Of a stretch of 64,000 bases of DNA, positions 36,531 to 49,233 are shown one piece after another. The DNA is from Steromphala cineraria. Its lineage: Eukaryota > Mollusca > Gastropoda > Trochida > Trochidae. The stretch is taken from positions 53,793,727-53,857,726 of the forward strand of contig OU744732.1 of NCBI GenBank assembly GCA_916613615.1, written 5' to 3'. The notes beneath the pieces were generated by a model that had not been told where the DNA came from, did no database searches, and saw only the letters and a program-made list of their open reading frames with translations. How positions within the stretch are numbered: position 1 is the first letter of the stretch; each line of letters starts with the position of its first letter. The position numbers and the translations under genes are program-made.

Positions 36531-37004
36531 ATATATGGACATGATGATAAGATAACAATAACAGTAATAACAGGATGAGATAACAATGCAACTAACTTAA
36601 CAACATGATGAGATGAGTGGGATACCAGTTTGTGAGTGAGTTAATTAGGGGGAGGGGGATTATAGAAGCCTGCTTTTGACCTCTAACAAAACTATTTGGT
36701 ATGGGTTAGAATTTTGACATTTATTAAATGCCTTCTTTTCCTTTTCCTTTGCATGTTTATCAATAATTATATCAGTCTATGTTATCCTAGCCTCAATATT
36801 ACTCGCTAAACTCCTTTCTTCTGTGCGAAGAGAATGCCTTTCAATCGACTTACCCATTAATGATTTAACATCTACATTGAGATTTTTTTTCTGGATTTGA
36901 AATTGCTTCGTTAGCGAGAATGGTCAACAAAGACCATTCACGAAGCAACATTACAAAATATAATTGCATCAGCTGCAGACAACATACATTGATGCCAACG
37001 TTAA

Positions 37005-37217
37005 AAGGGACAGTAACACGTTTAGCGGAAAATAAATGTGATATCAGGAAAATGAAAATCAATCGTTCCATTTGAAAGACAATGTATTTGAATCAAATGA
37101 AGCAATAATAAATCAAATATATAATGTAAAGGTCAGTCATGCGATTCTTTTTCTTACACAAAAATGATGTAAAGGTGTTCACATAAAAATGGCCGCCAAT
37201 GGACTTTATGTGAAAAC
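37005..37217 (+). mobile_element. TTAA MITE family A, left-half copy
   Basis: Begins after TTAA (37001-37004) with AGGGACAGTAACACG and runs through the AAAGGTGTTCACATAAAAAT and GCCGCCAATGGACTTTATG core, then stops; the right half is absent. It sits about 120 bp before a complete copy of the same family. Confidence 0.85.
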
Positions 37218-37336
37218 AACCTCTCTGAAATCCAGAACTCGGAGGAGATGAAAATGAAGGTACAACGTCTCTCTTTGAGGTGTCTAATGATAGAAGTATA
37301 TCGTAAACATACATATCATTTGGTAACATTTTTTAA

Positions 37337-37691
37337 AGGGGCAGTAGCACGTTTTATGGGGAACATAAGATGATGTCAGGAAAATGAAAATTAATGGTTC
37401 CAATTGAAAGACAATGTATTTAAACTAAATGACGCAAAATTGATTCAAATATATAACGTAAAGTTTAGCCATGCGATTCCTTTTTCTTACACAAAATGAA
37501 TTAAAGGTGTTCACATCAAATGGCCGCCAATGGATTTTATGTGAATCTTCATACTTTGTCTTCCTACTATGGATAATTGTCTTTTGTAATGCGATTTTTT
37601 ACACTGTCAAATTAGTACATTTAGCATTAACTTACATTTATTAGTGAAATATTTGAAATATAAAATTATCAAAAAACGTGCTACTGCCCCT
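37337..37691 (+). mobile_element. TTAA MITE family A, full copy
   Basis: A 355-bp copy with both TIRs (AGGGGCAGTAGCACG and its complement) and TTAA at 37333-37336 and 37692-37695. Close in length to the 13430 copy (356 bp). Confidence 0.9.
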
Positions 37692-37730
37692 TTAAAAGGA
37701 ACATTATTAAATTGATTTGTGTGGTAGCTC

Positions 37731-38090
37731 GGATATAAAGCTAATAATCAAAGCAGGAAACGTTGCACTGTTCATGCTGTTAGAACTATAAACCTGATAA
37801 TATGTGAAAACTAAGGTCTGTGGATAAAACAGTCTACACTTTGACTCTGAAAAGAAATTTGGTCAATAAATGTAAAATTTGAAATAAAAATTAAATATAA
37901 TGGAGAGAAGGATATAAAGCTAATCATAGCAGGAAACTTTGCACTGTTCATACTGGTAGAACGTATGACCATAAACATGATATGTTGACACTAACGTCTG
38001 TAGATAAAACAGAGTCTCACACTTTGACTCTGAAAATTTGGTCAATTGATGTAAAATTTGAAATAAAAATTAAATATAATGAAGAGGATA
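37731..38090 (+). repeat. Direct duplication of ~179 bp
   Basis: GGATATAAAGCTAAT starts a unit at 37731 and again at 37910. Both units contain GCAGGAAAC..TTGCACTGTTCAT, TGACTCTGAAAA and GTAAAATTTGAAATAAAAAT. The units are diverged by small indels, so the duplication is not recent. The ORF at 37982-38194 lies mostly in unit 2 and has no recognised homology. Confidence 0.8.
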
Positions 38091-38296
38091 CCGAGTCTTT
38101 TTCATTTTACTTAAAGGTGATCAACAACCTGGCTCGTGAAACCTCATTGACCATCATTAACAAGAGCATCCAGACGGGTAAGTGGGTCACATGACACAAA
38201 CTTGGTACCGGCTGTCAGCTGTAAGCGGTTCGCATCCAAACGATTTCGTCCCTACCGAGTATTTACGACTCTTTCGGGGCCCTGCTAATAAGTTAA

Positions 38297-38371
38297 AAAT
38301 TGAGCTCTCAAATCTTGTCATAGACTTGCTACGGCTCTTATCTAATTTTAGGGTCTGATTGACAGACTAGA
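38297..38371 (-). mobile_element. Family F element, terminal fragment
   Basis: Ends with TTAGGGTCTGATTGACAGAC, matching the terminal block of the 9-bp-TSD family, preceded by CATAGACTTGCTACGGCTC. The other end is not recognisable. A similar fragment is at 21390-21451. Confidence 0.5.
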
Positions 38372-39862
38372 TAAAACGCTGTAAAAGGCATAAGCAATAT
38401 ACATGTACTGCCTTTGTAAACCCATACGAAGAACAAGCAACCTGCCTCATTGAAAGTAGACTCGTGATGTTAGAATCAAACCCAGAAAACCTTATAGCCA
38501 CCAAATATCATTTGTCATTTGCTGTTCATTAATAGGATTCAAATCGTTTTTCGATGGATAGCATCACAAAATATCCGAAATTCAAATCACCTCTGTTTCG
38601 AGTGTCGACTCCGTGTCCTTTTGATAATTTATAAATTTCTACTCTATGAACATAAATGCGATGTCACTTTTGCATAAGTGCACATGTGCAAGTATAGATT
38701 TTGCTAATCAACAATTCTTTTAGGAAGGTTTCCAATGGTCTCCTTTGACGTCATTAAATAGACTGACTTAGACTGTCAATCTTACGTGTCGTATATACAA
38801 ATCAATGTAATACCTACGGAACTTTAAACTATAAAACTTTTGAAGTGTTTTATGTAGGTTTAAATGAAACTCTCGGTTACATAAATCTCCTTGTCAAAAC
38901 TCCTTTAAACCATTATTCGATCATTTTTCTAAAAAAGTATTGAGCGTCCCATTTTCAGGCACATTTAGGTCATTTTTGTCTGACTTTTGTTTTGCACATA
39001 CCTTAATATATGAAAATCAGATAAAATATTTACAGTAAGACACTGTAACCGAAAAAAGCCCGGCTCTTACTACCAGAAATGAGGGCAAAATGATTCTCCT
39101 CGTATTACTAAGAACAGATAATTTAATGTAATTTCCCCAAACCACCGCACATCAATATTTCAATTGGCCATGACTCTTTCTGTCCCTTTGTCGTAAATTG
39201 TTCAATTCAGGCCAAAACAATAAATTTTGCCTCGACCCAGTTCACTTGGTCACGGTTGAGTGAGCAAGAGTGAATCCAAGTCTCGTTGAATGTAACGTTG
39301 AGAAACGTGGCCTCCTTAATTGCCCGTATGTCCGGTTAATGACAGCACGGTTCGGAGTCCACCATTCTTTCCCATTTATTGTCAATTTCATGAATGGCTT
39401 GCCCGTCTCTTATAAAAACACTACTATACGTCTCTTGTTAAGTCAGGCGGTAGGACCGTCGAGTTATTATTTAATAACCCTTTTGTTGGATATGATATCT
39501 TGGTACTAACATTGATACCCTTTGAAAAGCAAGGGGATTAAAAATCGGTAAAAAGTTAATAAAATCCATCTTGCTGGAGAAATCAGTGCATAATAGTTAA
39601 ACCTAATGACCGAGAAGCGTGATGGGTTAATTTGCCTTTTTCAGACGTCGAACATTTCAAAAGGATTTATATACTTTATCTTACCGGAACTAACTAACTT
39701 TTTGGAAAATCTTGTAACGACGGATTATGGTATGCATAAATGATTGAACCTTTTGTGATAGGTTGATTTTCCATTTCAGTACAAAGGCCCACCACGGCAT
39801 TTATTGAGACTAACTGTTATCACTGACATATTGTACGTTTGGATACATGGTAGGTTATCTAC

Positions 39863-39994
39863 TTTTCTGTGCTGCTATCTGTATAGTGCCCCGACAGGCT
39901 AAAGAGCAAGCACAGAAAACTCAAGGCTATGCAGCAAGGCATACAACTGACAGTTTGGAAACTGGCCTTTTAGGCTCTGCGTAGGAATATGTGC
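39863..39994. mobile_element. Family G MITE, partial copy
   Basis: Shares TTCTGTGCTGCTATCTGTAT, GCAGCAAGGCATACAACTGA and the end GGCTCTGCGTAGGAATATG with 53102-53294; the left arm is absent. Confidence 0.7.
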
Positions 39995-40420
39995 TTCAGT
40001 GGGCTCCTCTCCATTTATTAGTAAATAGCTGCATTTAAGATGTATTTTCATTTCAGAGACTAAAATCTAGTACATGTACAACAAGACAGCAAGGAAGACA
40101 GCAACAAAACATCCTAAACACCTAATCCTAGTGCCATCCCTTAGTGCCAACACACAAAATCAAAATAGAGACCCGAAAGAGATTGGACCAAATCGAATGT
40201 TTCTATGACGCAATCATTTAACTTCTTTATTTTGAAATCTACATGTCCCGGAGTTGACGAAGATGGCAAGCTATACACAAATTCCTTCAAAGACGCGATC
40301 GGTTCTCTTATTGAAAATGAGAACAGCATGGTTTTCTGAGTTACAACTTCTATACTGCATGTGAAAAAAAACCCCGACGTTTTTTAGTAACAACGTACTT
40401 CTTCATCGTGTGGGTTTTAA

Positions 40421-40803
40421 AGGGGCAGTAGCACCTTTTGAGGGGGAATAAAAGGCGATGTCAGGAAAATGTAGCACGTATTTTGATTATTTTATATTCT
40501 AAATTTTTCACTGATAATTGTATGTTAATGCGAAATGAATTATTTGGATCGTGCCAAAAATCTCATTATACAAGCCAATCATTCATAGTCAGAGGACACA
40601 GTATGAAGATTCACATATAATCCATTGGCGGCCATTTTGTGTGAACACCATTAATTCATTTTGTGTAAGAAAAGGGAATCGCATGATAAACTTCACATTA
40701 TATATTTGAGTTATTACTGTTCCATTTAGTTTTAATGCATTGTATTTCAATTGGAACCATTAATTTTCACCTTACAGTCCCCCTAAAAACGTGCTACTGT
40801 CCC
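40421..40803 (-). mobile_element. TTAA MITE family A, rearranged copy
   Basis: A reverse-orientation copy flanked by TTAA (40417-40420 and 40804-40807). Its first ~50 bp (AGGGGCAGTAGCACCTTTTG, then a GATGTCAGGAAAATG block) belong to the opposite end of the family, followed by a second internal TAGCACGTATTTTGATTATT that is the expected end. It is therefore a chimera with the same subterminal block at both ends. Confidence 0.8.
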
Positions 40804-41352
40804 TTAAAGGCCCTGTCCTAACAGCTTCCGGTCAATGATCGTGTTCAAGTTATCTTGGAGATGCCACAATTAAAAGCTGTTCTTCGACCAAGAACATTAA
40901 AACGAAAATCTGACTGAAAATCATTTATCAACTTCGTTATGTGTTAATTTTGACGAATTCATTATTAGAACACTTAAACTTCGATGTCTTGAAACATCAG
41001 TTCTTGAGCTTGCCGTTCAGAATTACCGACAATTATGAACTTTTTGTCAGTGTAAAATAAAAGTTCGGGAGAAATGACAATGATTGATTATTATCAACAT
41101 TCATCTTCAAATATATATCATATTTGAAAACCTAACATGATTAATCATATAGTTTATCAGAGGAAATAGATAACATTATGAATAATTGATACATTTCCAG
41201 ATTCCCCTACAACGCATGACATGGACAACACAGTAATCATGATATTATCTCTGAATGAAGATATATGGCTTCCGTTTTACAAATTCGGCATTTTCTCAAC
41301 AAAAGTCTATTTGTAATACCAGCAAAACAGCAATCCTTTGTTCATATGCAAG

Positions 41353-41618
41353 GGGGATGCCTGATTGGAGGCAATCAAAGTTAGTTGTGCAATCAGCGAC
41401 GCTGTTCTTAAATTATCATTTTGGCTACTGAAACAAGGCAAAGCCATTTCATATGAACCACCCTTTCCATGCGAAAAGCGTTGTCATTTGATAAAGAAAT
41501 TCAAATGTATTGTGATGAAAGATTTTCCGCAAGGGGAAACTGCCGGAACCCACGGATTTCGGCGTAATAGAACAGAGGCTAAATCAACATGACTTGATCT
41601 GCCTCTGTGGGGAGAGAT
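41353..41618. mobile_element. Family C MITE, copy lacking one arm
   Basis: Opposite orientation to 45907-46258. It starts in the interior (GCCTGATTGGAGGCAATCAA), continues through GAACCACCCTTTCCATGCG, and ends in the GATCTGCCTCTGTGGGGAGA arm. The other arm is missing. The open frame across it is not a gene. Confidence 0.75.
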
Positions 41619-42324
41619 TGGTATTTCTTTAATTTTGGTGTTTTACTTGGCACTGTGCGTTTATACGATAGATCTGCTTAGGAGAGCATAAAATGCTTTT
41701 ACTTACCAGTAACAAATGAATTTGAACCTACTATCTACTAGGTGCAAATTCTGGTAGCAAAATTTGCACGTTGGTAAATGTCCAAAATTACACACTGATA
41801 TTAAATTTGCGTATATACAATACACGTTGGTAAATGTTGCAGTTAATTATTGTAACTCAAATTTATTTTCATTGTCTGATGAAAAACCACCAGCAAAACT
41901 AAGGGGACCAAGCATGCAAAGCAAAAAAGGGGAGAAATTGTGTGAAGATGCGCCTAAGTAATTCTGAGAATGATCGGTATGCTCAAGGCGAGCCTGAAGT
42001 AGATACGCTTAGTTCTGTAGATAAAAAACTTTCTTATTTTTAGCTCCATCGTCTTGTCTCGCTAACTTCTGTTTTGGCGGCAGAGAAGTGAAAATTGTTT
42101 TTCCCAAGAGATAGTCCGACTAGAGGTTGCTTACTTGAAGAGTGGGGGATGTGGAAAAAGGGGTAAGGGGGGTTGAGGGGGGGGGGGGTCTGTTATAGAG
42201 ACAGGGAGAAGATGAGACAGAGCGATTGGGAAACAGATGTAGATATATAGACCGCGATTAAGAGGCGAGGGAGAGGCGAACAGACAAACAGAGCGATTGC
42301 GGACAGACACAGACACAGACACAG

Positions 42325-42790
<466 letters not shown>

Positions 42791-43282
42791 AGGTTGAGTG
42801 AGGTTCAGAGACAGAGACAGAGATAGATAGAAATACAGAAATTCTTAGAGAGAGACGGAGTGAGATAAAAAGTGAGGGAGTTTGAGAGAGAGACAGAGAG
42901 ACATCCAGATAGAAACATAGAGAGACAGACAGTCAGTGGGGTGAGAGATAGAGTGAGAGAGAGGGTCACAGTTTGAGAAAGAGGTTTAGTCATAGAAAAA
43001 TAAAGAATGTAAAGATTAACGGAAGGCAACCGAAAGCAGTCGAAAAGTATTGGAGGATACATAATGATTATTGCATTTCGGCCTACTTATGGACCTTGAA
43101 AAGGCCATTGGTTATTTTTTCCCTTTTGAATGTGTCTTTTTTTGTCCTCAATACAACGTAAATTGGCCCCGTGGCATTATCTATATTACCTTGGCACCAG
43201 AAAATTACAGTGCAACGGCCTATCCTGATAATGCCTAGCTCAAAGCAAGGTTGCAAAACTTCCATACTAGCTATTAACGTCT

Positions 43283-43365
43283 AATGGTAGGACGCGACCG
43301 GGATTCGAACCCCTTCCTCATGATAGATGTTCAGACACTTTACCAACTGAGCTACACCCCCGTTT
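43283..43365 (-). ncRNA. tRNA-like SINE head or tRNA pseudogene
   Basis: The minus strand reads GGGGTGTAGCTCAGTTGGTA (A-box like TAGCTCAGTTGG) and 45 bp later GGGGTTCGAATCCCGG (B box GGTTCGAATCC). The acceptor 3' half does not pair with the 5' half and the T stem is poor, so this is not an intact tRNA gene. Confidence 0.6.
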
Positions 43366-44926
43366 TCCTGCCAGCTGAAGTACCCTCAAATACCGTTACT
43401 CCTAAAATCGGACCCCTCCCTGCTCCCCTCCCTGTTCCCCTCCCGGTATTTGGAGGAAGTTGTTGTTTTCCCCCAAGATTCTCCAACACGTGGTCTGAGA
43501 ATCTGGCACGACCTTAGATGACCTGTGCCTCAGTGCGCGTTCGCACATGACTGGTCCCGCCATTGCCTTCGGCTGTTTGTCTGCGCTAACCGGACAAGGC
43601 GTATTGTGCGGGATTCCAGTCAACGAGTGATCGTGTATGGTGGCCTGTTCGCGCCTTCTTTCAACAAGGCGTATCGTGTAGTTAGCAAACACAGGTGATG
43701 ATAGACTTGATGATAGTCTCTGGCCTATTATTAACACCCACAACGACCAATTGTGCTGTGTTCCCGGCTGCCCGTCATGTATGGAGGCCTGTTCGCGCTA
43801 TATTCTAAGACGATAATTCTTGTAATAGGCCATTAGTATTTTGAATTTGTTCATGCATAATTGACTCTGAATTGTAAATGCAAATAATACTTTGGACAAC
43901 CAACTGCAATATATATAGGAACATCTGGAACTAATCCTGTTAGATAAAGAAGCAAAATTTAGTAATGAGCCAGTAAGAACTAGACTAACGAAACAGAACT
44001 AAAACATTGATAAAATATGTGCATTTATATAATCAAGTGGCATAACACTTGCAGTTGCTTTTCAATATTTTTTTTATTTTACGAACTTCATCAAATTGTC
44101 CACTATTTTAGATTAGTGGTTACTATGATATGTGTATTTTCATGACTGGCTGTTGACGGTGCCAAGACTGTTTAGGGCTGTGGTTATTTGTGTAGAAGCA
44201 AGCATTGTTTCTCATATAGGTATGAATTTTGCATATGAATAATTAATGAAAACGTCTTCATTGAAATATCTGGAGTATTTAGCGTTCGTCAATTTACCTT
44301 ATTGACTTTGCCCGCTTTAGGATTACTGTTTGAAAATGTGTTGTTTTGAGAAATATTTATTACAAACAAAATTTGTCAACTTTACTGTTTCTTCTTTGAA
44401 ATTCGTACACAATCAAGTTTGTTAGATTGACAAGTTCTTTGAATATATATAACATTTAAACATCTGGAAACAAAAGTTATCACTGTAACTTTGATATGAC
44501 CAATACTAAACCTAGTCCCGTTTTAGATTACACATAAAAAACCACTCACTCGTTTCCTAAAAATGTTATTACACGGGGCATCGTTTAGTATTCTCTATTT
44601 ACATACCTAGTAAATTGACTTACTAAATAAGCGTTTATATGATGTTTTATTAACAGGGAATATTTTTTATTTGAGTATATCTTTGTTTCTGTGTCTTTTT
44701 CTTAGTTGGAAGCTGTAAAGTCAACAGAAGCAATTATTAACTAGTATTAGCCTCGTTTATATGGTACAATTGCATATGTCGGCACTGATTTTGCCGTGTA
44801 AAATACTAACGTGACCACCTTCTGAACTATTCTTAAAGTCATGCACTTTAATTTCACGTGTAAATTGACTTACGTATGCATATACGTTTAATGACCAATT
44901 TGCTTACATTTACTGAAGTAAGTTAA

Positions 44927-45310
44927 AGGGGCAGTAGCACATTTTTAGGGGGATCATAAGGTGATGTCAGGCAAATACAAAAAATGGATCCAATTGAAAG
45001 ACAATATATTTAAACTAAATTGAGCAGTAATACTTCAAATATATAACAGAAATTTTAGCCATGCGATTCCTTTTTCTTACACAAAATGAATTAAAGGTGT
45101 TCACACAACATGGCCGCCGATGGATTTTATGTGAATCTTATGTGATTTACTTTGTCCTCCTACTATGGATGATTCGTTTGTAAAATGAGATTGTTGACAC
45201 TGTTAATATAATACATTTAGCAATAACTTACACTTATTAGTGAAATATTTAGACTATAAAATTATCAAGTGCTACTGCCCCTTTCAAAATTATCAAGTGC
45301 TACTGCCCCT
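44927..45310 (+). mobile_element. TTAA MITE family A, copy with duplicated right end
   Basis: A 384-bp copy flanked by TTAA (44923-44926, 45311-45314). The last ~33 bp (AAAATTATCAAGTGCTACTG, CCCCTTT) occur twice in tandem, which explains the extra length over other copies. Confidence 0.85.
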
Positions 45311-45906
45311 TTAAAGTGTGCATGTAAACGGAGATTTAGATTTGTTTGTAATTAATAGCAACAACAATGTTGCAGTCTTTCTTGCATTGGAATTGCTTAC
45401 TATCTTCATATCGTCAAGGAAGAAAGTGGCTACTGTTTTCATTCTAAAAGTCTTAATCTTAATGTATTCGGATTCCTTGTTGAAAAGATAAATAACATAT
45501 GAAATGAAATTCATACGAAGTGATTGATTGCTCAACTTCAATTTAGATTAGAAAATAACTTTTAAATAATAAAGAATGATAAAAAATGGGTAAAGATAAG
45601 ATAATAAATCAAATATTTGAAAATGAAATGATTAAAATAAACGTTTCACTATTTGACCTTTATAGACATCGAAAAAAGTGTTTTTCAAATTATCCCCTTG
45701 TTGAAAAATGATACATATGATTATAAATTGACATTCGTAAAGACCTTGCTCGGTTTTTTATTTCTAAAACAAAACAGATTGATGTCCCAATGAATAAATG
45801 AAATTTGAATCTTGGAATAGAATAGACGGAATACTTATCTCAATCCTATCTATATCTACATTGATTAAATAATTTGATCTTAAATAGTGAATGCAACCAG
45901 AGGAAC

Positions 45907-46258
45907 ATTCTCTCCTCACAGAGGCAGATCAAGTCATGAAATCTTGATACAGCCTCTGTTATATTACGCCGAAATCCGTCGGTTTCGGCTGTTTCCCCTG
46001 GCGGAAAATAATTTAACCACAACCAATTTGAATTTCTTTATCAAATGACAACGCTTCTCACATGGAAAGGGTGGTTCATTTCACAATGCCTTTGCAATGA
46101 TTCAGTAGCCAAAATGATGATTTAAGAACAACTGATTGCACAACTAACTTTGATTGCCTCCAATCAGATATCTCCCATTCTATCCCATAAACTCGGCGTA
46201 ATATAACAGAGGCTGTATCAACATTTCTTGAGTTGATCTGCCTCTGTCGGGAGAGAAT
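45907..46258. mobile_element. Long-TIR MITE (family C), full copy
   Basis: A 352-bp element with ~64-bp inverted arms beginning ATTCTCTCC and containing ACAGAGGCAGATCAA and ACAGCCTCTGTTATATTACG; about six mismatches between arms. No clear target duplication was found, so the exact outer edge may be off by a few bases. Confidence 0.85.
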
Positions 46259-46689
46259 GCAAGAGGAAATGTGTCTTAGAACGTTAACGATGTACTAACG
46301 CAAAGCGAGTGTTAGCTACATGTGCACAATTTGAGTTTCGCGAAAGCCAATAAGCCCAGTCTATCAAGTGTAAATTTTCTTATTTCCGATTCAAAATCCA
46401 TTTGAATCGGGTGAAATTATCCAGAAATCTGCATGAAACAGAAAACTCATTGAACAAATTACTCTATCTATAATGTTTTTTATTAATATGGTGTCTCATT
46501 TATAAGCCTATGTAGGCTGGACTTTGCTTTTTTACTCTTGTGTGATAGTTTATGTTTTTCAGTATTGTGTCCACTTTCGAACATTTATTCTAAAAACAAA
46601 AAGCTCAATGTTCTTGGCCATTAAAGGTGTCTAGGAAGCCGACTTTTACATGTCTTATCATTCTGGAATATTACAAAAGATTCGTAAGA

Positions 46690-47070
46690 ACAGCGCCGTC
46701 GCAAACAAAAGAGCAGGAACCATGCTAGCTGAGACTCCTTGCCGCGATGGCTGAAACGGAGCTCCGTACACTCGTCCCCGCGCCACCTGCCAGTGACCGC
46801 ATTCTAATGGTCAGTCCGTCTGACCGAGCGGGTCATTCAGTCGGTCACTCTACGTCCAGATAACCGGCGTCTAGTCAGCGAAAGGAGCGGCTGGTCGAGC
46901 TTGTCTGGTCAGCGAATTACTCGCTGCTTTAGGTTTAGCGTGGGCAGCGATGACGGGTGTCGCTTGCTTCGGCGCTGTTCGGAGCTCAATCAATCGATCG
47001 ATTCCGTTGAAGCTTTCAGGCGAAATTCCAACTCGCGTGGCGGACTGGGTTTTAGCGTTTGGAAAATTTC
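46690..47070 (+). promoter_or_regulatory. CpG-rich island, possible promoter or 5' exon
   Basis: A CpG-dense stretch in AT-rich DNA. It contains short open frames on the plus strand (an ATG at about 46748 opening 38 codons; another frame at 46901-47194) without recognisable domains. It could be the promoter/first exon of an unseen gene or transcript. Confidence 0.3.
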
Positions 47071-48972
47071 AAGAGGAATATTCAAGCATGATGCAATATT
47101 TGGCGATACTCGCACTTCGGTAATTCGGTTTGAAATATGTATTGAATTTTGGAAATACATTGAAATTGGGGTTATTACATACGTAAGCTTTTAAAGCGTT
47201 AGGTTCCCCGGATTAAAATTCATATTTTACTTAAAGAAAATTTCCTTTCAAATTAAAAATTCCAAAAATTTCCAGCAGATTCTCCCTCAGTTCAGATTTT
47301 TACTGCATTTTTAGTTTTAGAGGCAGGTTGATTGATGGTAACGGTTAATCAAACTATATCATCTGAAAAACCTTTCTGTACTCTACTACCTGCGTAGAAC
47401 AAACCAATCTCGTCAAAAACGACCTACATGAGCCTAACTTTCGATAGGAGACAGTTATTTTACCGTTTTGTTAATATGCATGATCATGATAATGAGCAGC
47501 CATTTCCAAGATCTTGTATATTTTCAGTGACAAATGCATCGGAGTAAAGCTACTTATTAAATCTCGCTTGATGTCAATTGATATCATACATACTGCATAC
47601 ATACAATAACAGAAATGATAACTATTAAGTTGCAAACAAGCGAATATTTTCAAATCGGCACTTGCTGTCATATATAGTATCAGACACGATGTTGAGTTTA
47701 TTTTTATCATCCAAAGCCCAATTTATTCTTTCTCAGTTTATTATCAAAATTTATAATTATTCCTTATCAGATAATAATTATGTTCAGAAACTTGATTAGT
47801 TGAGAAGGGATGAACAAGTTCTTTGACGTTATGATGTTATCAGGATTTGAACGTAAATGATATTGTGTGTGATGAAAAAGAAATAAACTTCCTTGCTTCA
47901 AAACCGTTTTGTGACTTAGGGGATTTTGTTAAATTCATTGGTAGCAACTAGGAATTGCACTGATATAAAAACATATCATGTCCACCAAAACCAAATTACA
48001 TGATATTTGTACTAACATATACACTAGCAAGTGAACAAACTTACGGTACGCAGCTGTATGTTTTCGAGCAATGCAAATGCACAAGAGTCTAATAACCTTA
48101 GCAAAGGTCGTGATATTCATAGAAAACCATAGTACCCCGTACTGATTATATTGCTGAGGCGGACATTCATGCAAATTGAGTGACTATGGCTAAGTAGACA
48201 ACCGCTATCGAGACAGGTTATGACAAAGTGGACAATTGGGAATACAAGAATACAAGGACAGATTAATTCACTGAGACATTTATTGCTTTCAGACGCAGAT
48301 CTGTAACACGGTCATTTTCATGAAAATTAAATATGAATAAAACTTTTGGGCTTGCAAGTCTATTGGGGAATGTCATTTAATTCCATTGACGTAAGCATGA
48401 CTTGACATTCACAACGTAGTACGACATTAAAGAGAAATTTCAGTTGTTCAGAATCAAATTCTTGTCCTGAACAAAACGAACCATGCATAGGTAATTTCCG
48501 ACATATACACATGGACACCCAACGGATCCAAAATGTGACCTATAGGGTTGAGATCAGGACTAATAAAGAATATCACACCTTTTCGCAGCATATGAGAGGA
48601 ACGATTCCCTCTGCGGTTACCATCTACATGATCTATATGAACGCTAGGCAAGAGAAAAGCGTGATATTTAGTATAAAATCCATTAGGCTGCTGTATACTG
48701 TTTTTTGATCAGATCCACGTCAAGTTTGTTTGAAAGGCCTTTCGAAACCATCACCGAACACTTACTAAAAGAAAGATTGGTAGGGGTCTTCGCAGTATCA
48801 GAGGACGTGCAGTATCGTTAGAAATAAGTTTTATAATGATTTGTTCAAGAATCTTTTACCTCTATCTCCGAGATGTGTGGTTTCAGTTTCTTATTGCTCA
48901 ACACACAATATTATTTCAATATGGTAATTTGGCATACTTGGAGATTGTTCAGCCGCTGATCTGTTACAGTCC

Positions 48973-49209
48973 ATGTATCAAATGGACGATTTTTCAATCA
49001 CGGAGGTTGGAAAAATGTTAGGTGCAAATCGCAAACGTTTGACTACCCCTATGAATAGGTACTTCAAATTTATTGTACCAGAGACGATTAAACACCTCGA
49101 TGACTGTTCTTGGGACAATCTGCAATCTCCTTACTGCCCGTATTGGTTTGTGTTTGATGAATATAGCAAACGACTAACTATATGTATAAGTTTTGGCGAC
49201 GTGATGTAA
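48973..49209 (+). CDS. Unrecognised 78-codon ORF, possible terminal exon or relic
   Basis: An ATG-started frame of 78 codons preceded by an acceptor-like ctgttacag. The product contains EVGKMLGANRKRL, NLQSPYCPYWFVFDE and LTICISFGDVM. Composition looks more protein-like than neighbouring chance ORFs, but I recognise no family. A family B MITE starts about 25 bp after the stop. No upstream exon was found. Confidence 0.15.
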   Translation: MYQMDDFSITEVGKMLGANRKRLTTPMNRYFKFIVPETIKHLDDCSWDNLQSPYCPYWFVFDEYSKRLTICISFGDVM

Positions 49210-49233
49210 CAGAGGAACAAGACCAATCCTTAA

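Larger units (their letters stand above)
33530..42100. other. Intergenic, AT-rich, no gene recognised
   Basis: Apart from the MITEs, duplication and Penelope-like relic listed separately, this stretch shows only short chance ORFs. A C-run at 36045-36060 (CTCCCCCCCCCCCCC followed by A6) is a simple low-complexity tract. Confidence 0.6.
42980..49230. other. Intergenic, no confirmed gene
   Basis: Contains two MITEs, a tRNA-like repeat, one CpG island and an unassigned GC-richer patch (43490-43800) in which TATGG(T/A)GGCCTGTTCGCGC and ACAAGGCGTAT(T/C)GTG each occur twice. Stretches 43810-44920, 45315-45900 and 47200-48830 are AT-rich with nothing recognised. Confidence 0.55.

Noticed and set aside
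43283..43365. Functional tRNA gene
   Set aside because: Boxes A and B present, but acceptor and T stems do not pair.
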